Shown: piece by piece, positions 16,214 to 22,016 of the stretch | Layout of the letters: the number at the start of each line of letters is the position of its first letter | Position numbering within the stretch: position 1 is the first letter of the stretch | From: a virus | IMG/VR virus record: IMGVR_UViG_3300011420_000028 | Location: 1 to 25,644 of that record | DNA length: 25,644 nucleotides | Strand: one strand, 5' to 3' | Notes under the pieces: generated by a model | Seen by the model: the letters and a program-made list of their open reading frames with translations, nothing else | Told to the model about the DNA's origin: nothing | Databases searched by the model: none | Position numbers and translations under genes: made by a program

Positions 16214-16221
16214 TTCAAACA
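16214..16221. repeat. 8-base direct repeat, distal copy
   Basis: TTCAAACA on the + strand, paired with the copy at 15792-15799. On the minus strand it reads TAATGTTTGAA: the TAA stop of the Ala-rich structural gene overlaps an ATG, followed by the same TTTGAA codons as the nozzle gene's N-terminus. Confidence 0.55.
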
Positions 16222-16659
16222 TTAGAATCTTTCTAATACATAAATAGCATGAACGTCAACATGTGTTGCTGTAGTAGCTGTAGCACCAGTTTTATTAATG
16301 GTCAATGCAGTATTTACATCATTAGCAGTAAAAGATGCACCATCAGCTAATACAACTGCGTTAGCTGCACCAGCACGAACTACAGCAGATTGTGTGAGAG
16401 CTGCAATAGCTACAGCAAGTAACTTACGTGATACACCTGCTAATGTAGCAAGAATATCAACTGTTGTAGTAGCACCTACTGCACCACCAATAGCTGTCAT
16501 TCTAGCATCAATTAGCCTAAGTTTATGTCCTGGTATAGCAGCTACTAATACTGCACCAGCATTTACCTCTGCAATAGTAAATCTCTTATAAACAGATAGT
16601 GAATGTTCTACGTTAGCATCTGACCAAACATGAAGTACTCGTTGAATAAAATCCCACAT
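16222..16659 (-). CDS. Small Ala/Thr-rich structural protein
   Basis: A 145-residue protein with an unusually Ala/Val/Thr-rich composition and alternating beta-like strands (AGAVLVAAIPGHKLRLIDARMTAIGG, then ILATLAGVSRKLLAVAIAAL and ATATTATHVDVHAIYVLERF). It looks like a beta-sandwich virion protein, such as a decoration or tail-associated protein. A strong GAGGTG lies before the ATG at 16659. Its stop overlaps what looks like the original ATG of the nozzle gene (TAATG at 16220-16224), so the two were probably coupled before the endonuclease gene came between them. Confidence 0.6.
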   Translation of the reverse strand: MWDFIQRVLHVWSDANVEHSLSVYKRFTIAEVNAGAVLVAAIPGHKLRLIDARMTAIGGAVGATTTVDILATLAGVSRKLLAVAIAALTQSAVVRAGAANAVVLADGASFTANDVNTALTINKTGATATTATHVDVHAIYVLERF

Positions 16660-16693
16660 TGTATCACCTCGCTTGTAAATCTAAGTTACATTT

Positions 16694-17347
16694 CTAATAT
16701 GTTATATGACGAAATGCCCTGTAAGGTTTACGTCTAACAGGATTAGATTGTTCTGCTTTTACCTCAACAGCTACCATTTTAGGTAGCATTTCTCTAGCAA
16801 TAATCTCTAAGCTATCTGCTCTTGAAGCATTACCACCTATAAAACGACTAGCATAAGCAGATGCTTTAGCTGCAAGAAACTCCATTGCTGAATTAATACC
16901 AACAGTACTACCAGAATTTACTAAAGCAGGTAATCCTTTAATATACTTAACTCGCACTTCTCTAATAGCTGTTGAACCTAATAGTTTAATTTCATTCTCA
17001 CGCCAATCCCAATAAATTAAATATTCAGTTCGTTCAGTATCGGGAAGCCAGGGACGTTTATACATATCAGTATAATAAGTCTCACCAACAGCTCGTTCTG
17101 ATAATTCTAATGGTAGCACTAAATCATTTATCTCATTCAATCCTATAACAGGTTCTACTCCTGCTGCAACAGATATTACGGTAGACCATTCTTCTGTAGT
17201 ACTTATACCATTTAGATTCAGTTCTTTTTCAGCCTCACCATATGCTTGCTGAACAAATGGAAACAGTACTTCATCAGTATATAACTGAACATCAGTATCG
17301 TTCAGAAATACTTTTCTAGCTCGTTCTGTTACATCACTTACTATCAT
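16694..17347 (-). CDS. Head-to-tail adaptor protein
   Basis: A 217-residue protein. The N-terminus (VTERARKVFLNDTDVQLYTDEVLFPFVQQAYGEAEKEL) matches the opening of a common phage adaptor family in which an 'ARxxLND' helix precedes a conserved Tyr/Glu helix. Then come beta-like segments (EYLIYWDWRENEIKLLG, REVRVKYIKG) and a C-terminal helix bundle with AMEFLAAKASAYASRFIGGN. The order portal-scaffold-capsid-adaptor-nozzle fits the P22 gp4/T7 gp11 role: joining the portal to the tail. AGGT lies before the ATG. Confidence 0.6.
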   Translation of the reverse strand: MIVSDVTERARKVFLNDTDVQLYTDEVLFPFVQQAYGEAEKELNLNGISTTEEWSTVISVAAGVEPVIGLNEINDLVLPLELSERAVGETYYTDMYKRPWLPDTERTEYLIYWDWRENEIKLLGSTAIREVRVKYIKGLPALVNSGSTVGINSAMEFLAAKASAYASRFIGGNASRADSLEIIAREMLPKMVAVEVKAEQSNPVRRKPYRAFRHITY

Positions 17348-17352
17348 GTTTG

Positions 17353-18027
17353 TTACCTATTAACTACTTCAGGGGTAGCAAATCTATCCTTCATAGTTTT
17401 ATAAACACTTTCATTGAGAATATACTTGCAATTTTTACACATAATTGCTGCAGGATTAACAATCTCGTTGCATGAGGGACATGCCATAATATTCTCAACC
17501 TGAACATCAATATCCCATTCTTTACGCAGGTTAAGAAATTTAGCTGCTTTTCGTTGCAACTCACTAACTGCACCAGGTGATTTAATTTTACCGAAATCAA
17601 TATCAGCCTGACGAACTAATTCAATAAACCATCGTTTCTGTTGCTCGCGCACTTCCTTTATCTTATCATAATGCTTAAGAATAACTTCTTCTGGAGTCAA
17701 CTTATTATGCAACCAAAAAATAGCAGGCTGAGCTATACCAAGAGTAATATCTATACAGGAAGCGACTTCATCCATACAAATAGCTTGTGCAAGTTCTTCA
17801 GATGGAATAGTTTTCTTAATCCATCCATCATTTCTATCACCAGCCTCGCCACCTACATAATACTGACACATTGTACTACCAACATGCAGTAGTTCAATAT
17901 CTTTCCATACGTCTTTAACTTCAGGTATTCTAAAATTACCTGGATAGCAATGAGGAATATTCTTATTTACTACAAATGGTAAACAAGAAACAACTGTGCA
18001 AATATGGCCTTCATACTGTTCTTCCAT
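17353..18027 (-). CDS. Conserved head-module protein with C-terminal zinc ribbon
   Basis: A 224-residue protein. Residues 1-110 are mixed alpha/beta with several Cys (C10, C15, C27). Residues 112-170 are helical and charged. Residues 183-200 form a clean zinc ribbon (CPSC...CKNC), then a short tail. AAAGGATAA lies before the start, and the gene is 5 bases from both neighbours. I recognise the type as a conserved phage protein of unknown role found next to the capsid/adaptor genes. The zinc ribbon could bind DNA, RNA or the portal, which also carries one. No enzyme motif is seen. Confidence 0.6.
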   Translation of the reverse strand: MEEQYEGHICTVVSCLPFVVNKNIPHCYPGNFRIPEVKDVWKDIELLHVGSTMCQYYVGGEAGDRNDGWIKKTIPSEELAQAICMDEVASCIDITLGIAQPAIFWLHNKLTPEEVILKHYDKIKEVREQQKRWFIELVRQADIDFGKIKSPGAVSELQRKAAKFLNLRKEWDIDVQVENIMACPSCNEIVNPAAIMCKNCKYILNESVYKTMKDRFATPEVVNR

Positions 18028-18032
18028 TTTAA

Positions 18033-18578
18033 TTATCCTTTGAATATAGGTCCATTTAAGAAAACGGGTTTAACGAAATTAACGTATTGATTATTCATAT
18101 CTAATACGCTGCCTTCATCTACACCTAATATCTCGTCCATCTCTTTAATATCAGCATCTAATTGAGCCTGTTCCTCAGCTTTGAAATTTCGCTTAATAGT
18201 TTCTCTTATACCATTCAATTTGCATTCAACTACATGTTCAACTGCTTGCCATATGGGATAAAGAGGATTCTTATCTTTATCCATAAATGTCCATAATGGT
18301 TCATATGAATCTCTTATAAATGGTCTATCAGGAAATGTGCCATAATCAAAAAATTTCAATTCCTCAAGTACATGTTTACCTTTGATATATTCATATTTCT
18401 TGCAATATCTATATTCACGTGTTTCTTTCAAATATATTTCGCCTAGATGGACCACAAAATCTTCGTATCGGTTTTCATATTGCGTATCTGAAAACACAAC
18501 ACGGAAATTTGGTCGACCATCCAAACTAAGGCCGTACTTTTCAGCTAATCTTTTGTTTATTACTTTTAACGATTCCAT
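18033..18578 (-). CDS. Conserved head-module protein, unknown
   Basis: A 181-residue protein beginning MESLKVINKRLAEKYG, with a mixed alpha/beta core (PNFRVVFSDTQYENRYEDFVV, then aromatic-rich DSYEPLWTFMDKDKNPLYPIW) and a Glu/Asp-rich helical end. I see no catalytic or metal motif. There is no SD before ATG 18578; the sequence upstream is AT-rich and directly follows a strong hairpin, so its translation may be controlled by that RNA. It lies between the capsid gene and the adaptor, suggesting a head-completion role. Confidence 0.6.
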   Translation of the reverse strand: MESLKVINKRLAEKYGLSLDGRPNFRVVFSDTQYENRYEDFVVHLGEIYLKETREYRYCKKYEYIKGKHVLEELKFFDYGTFPDRPFIRDSYEPLWTFMDKDKNPLYPIWQAVEHVVECKLNGIRETIKRNFKAEEQAQLDADIKEMDEILGVDEGSVLDMNNQYVNFVKPVFLNGPIFKG

Positions 18579-18593
18579 AAATTTTAATTATAT

Positions 18594-18640
18594 GAGGATG
18601 ATGCCCAGAGGCTCCCCCCAGCTTTTTAGGCACCACCCTC
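18594..18640 (-). other. Strong RNA hairpin H2 before the 18578 gene
   Basis: On the minus strand GAGGGTGGTGCC (5' arm) pairs with GGCATCATCCTC (3' arm): 12 pairs, two of them G-U. The loop of 23 bases holds a small inner GCU/AGC stem around GGGGGG. On the + strand the two wobble positions become A-C mismatches, which points to a role in leftward RNA. No U-run follows, so it is not a standard terminator. It ends 15 bases before an ATG that lacks an SD. Confidence 0.6.
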
Positions 18641-18645
18641 ATAAT

Positions 18646-18702
18646 GGTTGCTAATATATGAACTCTCTGGTCGTTTGGAGGACCGAGATATACTAGCTAA
18701 CC
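18646..18702 (-). other. Long bulged RNA hairpin H1 after the capsid/HNH genes
   Basis: A 57-base fold on the minus strand. Pairs are GGTT/AACC, (1-base bulge) GCTA/TAGC, one G-U, TATAT/ATATA, CTC/GAG and GGTC/GACC, separated by two 3-base bulges (TTC and AGA) on the 3' side, with an 8-base loop. In total 21 pairs. It begins 7 bases after the stop of the broken endonuclease gene and is followed 5 bases later by H2. No U-run follows. A possible RNA-processing, stability or attenuation element. Confidence 0.6.
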
Positions 18703-18709
18703 AGTCTCA

Positions 18710-19199
18710 TTAATTAACATCTTTACTTATAAATTTTTCATTTTGTATAGCGAAGGCTTCTTTTACTCTGGCTTTATGTTTTTTATCTCTATCTTTAAGA
18801 CAAATTCTACATGACCTATTACCATTTGGTCTAATATAAGTATTTTCTTCTGTAAATTCGTGTCCGTTTACGCAATGAGTTACACCAGAATATCTACCAC
18901 GGCCATTTCTAAGTGTTGAAATATCTTGAGAATTTTCATAATACGTACCTATATAAATATGTTCTGGATTCCAACAATTTTTATTAGGACATATTAGTTT
19001 TATGACAGACTACAAAATCAGCGCTATTTTCATAACCTAAAAATAGTTTAGCTGATAATACATGAACATAATGAAACATATAATCTATTTGAATTTGACC
19101 ATAACCATCTAAATTTGTACCTAAATATAGCCAACAACCTGTAGAGGAGTCAATTGATGTTCGCTTATCAAGAATTTCCTTTATTCTTTTTACGTCCAT
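18710..19199 (-). pseudogene. Frameshifted HNH homing endonuclease
   Basis: The first frame runs from ATG 19199 (GAGGAG about 9 bases upstream) to a stop at 18984: GCWLYLGTNLDGYGQIQI ... DFVVCHKTNM, a typical HNH_3 start. The rest of the protein continues in another frame from 18991 to a stop at 18710: CPNKNCWNPEHIYIGTYYEN, then a second Cys cluster (HCVNGHEF ... CRIC). Joining the frames without the 7 bases at 18992-18998 gives HKCPNKNC.NPEH, the family's canonical catalytic and zinc motif. So the gene is broken in the middle of its active site, by a recent mutation, a sequence error or frameshifting. Free-standing homing endonucleases of this type are common beside capsid genes. Confidence 0.75.
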
Positions 19200-19250
19200 T
19201 TTATCAACTCCTCTACATGAAGTAATTAACGCTAATGACTATGCTGGAAA

Positions 19251-20543
19251 TCAATATCCGCTTGGAATTGCAAGACCATCAATATATGTCTCTGCTGCTG
19301 GATTTGAAACATAAATGTTCAAACCTGAACAAAGATAGAAAATATCAGCGGCAGCAACGCCACCATCTGTATCACGAATTTCAAAGAACTTACGTCCTTG
19401 TTTATCCGTGTAATATCCAACAGGCTGTACTTCAATACGACCCCATGCAGACTCAAGAATGAAATCAATACGCTTTTTATTCCAGCTAAAATGTGTCTTA
19501 ACAGGAGCGCCTGCTAATTGCATGTTATTCTGGTCAAAATACATATTGAGACCCTGAGACTTAGTAGTCATATTGATAGTAGATACCAACTGGCCACTAC
19601 GCTCATATGCATCCTGTTGTGCCGGATGCATCCATGCACGTAATGTTTTCAACTGTTCATTACCTACACGATTACCAGACTTATTAAGTGCCTGTCTAGC
19701 AAAAGGTAGAGCAAATGATGCACCAGCAGCATTAATACGATTAGCACGAACTTGTGGCAATGTTGCCCTATCAAGTCCAAGCCACGTACCTGTAGATGCA
19801 TCTGAATGATGATACATTACGCCAAATATTGATACAGGAGGAGTAGCTGTAAGACCACCAACTACAACTTTATCTGTAGCAATAGCACCAGCAGCAGCCG
19901 AATTGAATCTTACTTGTTTGTTACCAATATCGTAAAATTCAATTGGACCTTCACCTGCAACTGCACCCAAACCTGCAAATGGTCTACGTGTAGTAAGTGC
20001 AGCATTATATACAGAATAGTATGACGCATCACGTAGCAAACGAATATCGAATCCATCACCAGTAGTATCAGCAAATGTATATGTATCTTTACCACCTGAA
20101 CTACCAACTGTAGTAATAGTGCCCAATACACCATCACCAGCAGTCATAGCTAAACTATCCATATGTCGTCTATATTCGGCCATTGATGTAGCAACAAGAT
20201 GCCTAAATGTGCTAAGAATAGCTTTTCTTGCGCTATCTGTAGCCCAGTCAGATTTCTTAGTCCACTCAACACCCATCTTATTGTATACAGCAGGAATTAA
20301 TCCCTTATCGAATTTCGGACCAGTACCACGTCCTAATCCACCACCATCAGGATTAAAATGTCCAAATTTACCACCGGGTCTAATTTCTAGTGGTACACGT
20401 GCATCTCTAGCTGATACTTCTACACCAGGTCTTTTACCTACAACTGTAGACCAGAATGTACCTTCTCTTTCAAACAATAGAGCAACTTTAGGATTTGTTC
20501 GCTCCAATTCGTTTGATAAGACATCTGCTTCATCTGTTGGCAT
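19251..20543 (-). CDS. Major capsid protein
   Basis: A 430-residue protein, called mainly by position (directly after portal and scaffold-like genes) and by length and composition, both normal for an HK97-fold capsid protein. Visible features are a charged N-terminal arm (TDEADVLSNELERTNPKVALLFEREGTFW), a Gly-rich loop (KFGHFNPDGGGLGRGTGPKF), a long helix (ARKAILSTFRHLVATSMAEYRRHMDSLAM) like the spine helix, and a C-terminal region with repeated beta segments. A typical AAGGAG lies 30 bases upstream of the ATG, too far to act normally. An in-frame TAG six codons and more upstream rules out a longer start. The next gene is the broken homing endonuclease. Confidence 0.8.
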   Translation of the reverse strand: MPTDEADVLSNELERTNPKVALLFEREGTFWSTVVGKRPGVEVSARDARVPLEIRPGGKFGHFNPDGGGLGRGTGPKFDKGLIPAVYNKMGVEWTKKSDWATDSARKAILSTFRHLVATSMAEYRRHMDSLAMTAGDGVLGTITTVGSSGGKDTYTFADTTGDGFDIRLLRDASYYSVYNAALTTRRPFAGLGAVAGEGPIEFYDIGNKQVRFNSAAAGAIATDKVVVGGLTATPPVSIFGVMYHHSDASTGTWLGLDRATLPQVRANRINAAGASFALPFARQALNKSGNRVGNEQLKTLRAWMHPAQQDAYERSGQLVSTINMTTKSQGLNMYFDQNNMQLAGAPVKTHFSWNKKRIDFILESAWGRIEVQPVGYYTDKQGRKFFEIRDTDGGVAAADIFYLCSGLNIYVSNPAAETYIDGLAIPSGY

Positions 20544-20660
20544 TTTATACTCGTTTCTTAACTAACTAATCAGCTCCTTATATGTTTATATATCATTATG
20601 TTTTGCTTTATCATTATGTTCAGCAGCCCACGCTGATTTAAGGCTTTTTAACTATAATGA
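20544..20660 (-). promoter_or_regulatory. Capsid-gene leader with mini-ORF and distant SD
   Basis: The longest gap between intact genes in the late cluster apart from the HNH/hairpin region. It holds a 14-codon frame on the minus strand (20570-20614, MIKQNIMIYKHIRS) whose end carries AAGGAG (20574-20579), a 12-base tandem repeat, an inverted copy of the repeat core near 20654-20661, and a short CAGC/GCTG hairpin. I see no clear -35/-10 promoter. It may control high-level capsid translation or carry a late promoter of unfamiliar type. Confidence 0.4.
20591..20620. repeat. 12-base direct repeat in the capsid leader
   Basis: TATCATTATGTT occurs at 20591-20602 and 20609-20620, an exact copy with an 18-base period. 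On the minus strand each copy contains an in-frame ATG of the mini-ORF. The inverted core ATAATGAT occurs at 20654-20661. It could be a protein-binding site or a repeated promoter element, although AT-rich sequence makes chance partial matches likely. Confidence 0.55.
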
Positions 20661-22016
20661 TTAATCAGCAGCTAATATGTCATCATCACTTGTCTTATTC
20701 CAATCAATCTTTTTCGGGTCATTTGGAATAGTACTTCTATTTTTATTCCTATCATTCGTTGACGGAATAATCTTCTTGCCTTTATTATCTCTTTTAATAT
20801 CTTGTTTATCAGCCGGTGCATCTGCCCTTACTTTATTTCTAATACCAGGAACTATTCGCTTGGCTTTAGCTAAATAAGTATGAGCAATTCTACTCTTAAT
20901 TTCTCGTGTAAATCCCTCTCTTACACCTTTTTTCCACAAAGCTGCCATTTGACCCTGAAATGCTCTATCGTTTTTTAATACCTGACCAACTCTTTCAATA
21001 ATTTTATCAGTCAATGCCTCTTTAACGAAAGTATTATAAACATTACCAGGGTCAAGTCCATCAGTAATAATCTCTTTTAGCTTTCGTTCGGTATATTCAA
21101 ATACTGCCGATTCATGTTCCTGTAGTCTTTTCCTATTCTCGTTATTTCTATCTTCCTGTAACTTAATCTTTTCAGGGTCTTCTTCTTTTTTCCTACCATT
21201 ATTAAATTCAGGAATGTTAGAATCGCTAAATATAAACTGACTCATATATTGAGATGCCAGTTTCAGATTCTTATCACCTGTCTTAGATGCATGATTAAAT
21301 GCAGCTTTAAGTGCTCCACCAATAATAGGGTCTGTAACTCTATAATACAAATCTTTACTAGCATCTTTCAATTTAACTAGAAAGTTGTTACTAAATTCCT
21401 CTAATACATTATCACCAGTTTTCTTAAGAGCAACAACAAGTTCTGTTGGGTCACCCTGTAATGTAGTAGCTGAAATTTCATCTAATAGTTCAGCTTTTTC
21501 TCTTGCTTCTTGTGCATCCTCTACTGAACCAAATAGCTTATTGTATTCTTTATTCTGAAACAGAACATCTTTTAACTCAGGAAAATGCTTATAGATGTCC
21601 TTATCATAATCTTTAAGTGCTCGTGGACTTAAATCTTTAGCCTCTATAGGCTTATTCTTTTCAGCTTCCTCTCGCGCTTTCTTTTCTTCTTCAGTTTCTT
21701 CTTTCTTATCTTTGTCATCTTCATCATCGTCTGATTTATCATCAGAGTCTTTATCATCTTTATCAGCGCGTTTTTTGTCCTTGTCTTCATCTTTATCGGA
21801 TGAATCGTCATCAAAATCGTCATCGTCATCTTTATCTAAATCGTCTTTATTATCATCGTCATCTAAATCATCTTTATCGTCTTTATTATCTGGGTCATCT
21901 AAATCTTCAAGAATAGCTATATCATCTTGAATGTCATCTGTAGCAGCACCGCCACTACCATCTCCATCTGGAGCATAAAATAATTTAAGCATGAATGAAT
22001 TAAGCAAATTGTTCAT
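20661..22016 (-). CDS. Scaffold-like protein, very acidic N-terminus
   Basis: A 451-residue protein between portal and capsid genes, the normal place for a scaffold that shapes the procapsid. Residues 27-120 are almost only Asp, Lys, Glu and Ser. The centre (about 125-270) is helical. Residues 280-370 form a charged coiled-coil-like region (KIKLQEDRNNENRKRLQEHE), and the C-terminus is basic (KAKRIVPGIRNKVRADAP and onward), as in scaffolds that contact the capsid shell. ATG 22016 is chosen for its GAGG at 9 bases, although it overlaps the portal stop by 17 bases; ATG 21992 has no SD. No protease motif (catalytic Ser/His) is evident. Confidence 0.65.
   Translation of the reverse strand: MNNLLNSFMLKLFYAPDGDGSGGAATDDIQDDIAILEDLDDPDNKDDKDDLDDDDNKDDLDKDDDDDFDDDSSDKDEDKDKKRADKDDKDSDDKSDDDEDDKDKKEETEEEKKAREEAEKNKPIEAKDLSPRALKDYDKDIYKHFPELKDVLFQNKEYNKLFGSVEDAQEAREKAELLDEISATTLQGDPTELVVALKKTGDNVLEEFSNNFLVKLKDASKDLYYRVTDPIIGGALKAAFNHASKTGDKNLKLASQYMSQFIFSDSNIPEFNNGRKKEEDPEKIKLQEDRNNENRKRLQEHESAVFEYTERKLKEIITDGLDPGNVYNTFVKEALTDKIIERVGQVLKNDRAFQGQMAALWKKGVREGFTREIKSRIAHTYLAKAKRIVPGIRNKVRADAPADKQDIKRDNKGKKIIPSTNDRNKNRSTIPNDPKKIDWNKTSDDDILAAD
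21700..21930. repeat. Low-complexity GAT/AAA-rich tract
   Basis: An imperfect trinucleotide-like stretch (tcatc, cgtctttatc and similar on the + strand) encoding the Asp/Lys-rich N-terminus of the scaffold-like protein. It is prone to slippage, so its length could vary among relatives. Confidence 0.6.

Noticed and set aside
18594-18702. Group I intron or tRNA at the hairpin region
   Set aside because: I see no group I P7/S-type core motif, no neighbouring split exon, and no T-arm or anticodon layout for a tRNA. The two folds are plain hairpins between separate genes.
20591-20620. CRISPR-like repeat
   Set aside because: Only two 12-base copies with a 6-base gap; no array, spacers or cas genes.
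20544-20660. Sigma-70 promoter before the capsid gene
   Set aside because: CATAAT/TATAT-like -10 boxes occur, but no -35 TTGACA-like box at a proper distance; AT-rich sequence gives such boxes by chance.
21712-21930. Ser-rich frame on the + strand opposite the acidic scaffold region
   Set aside because: It is the complement of Asp/Lys codons (GAT/GAC to ATC/GTC and shifts) with no SD and no support as a gene.
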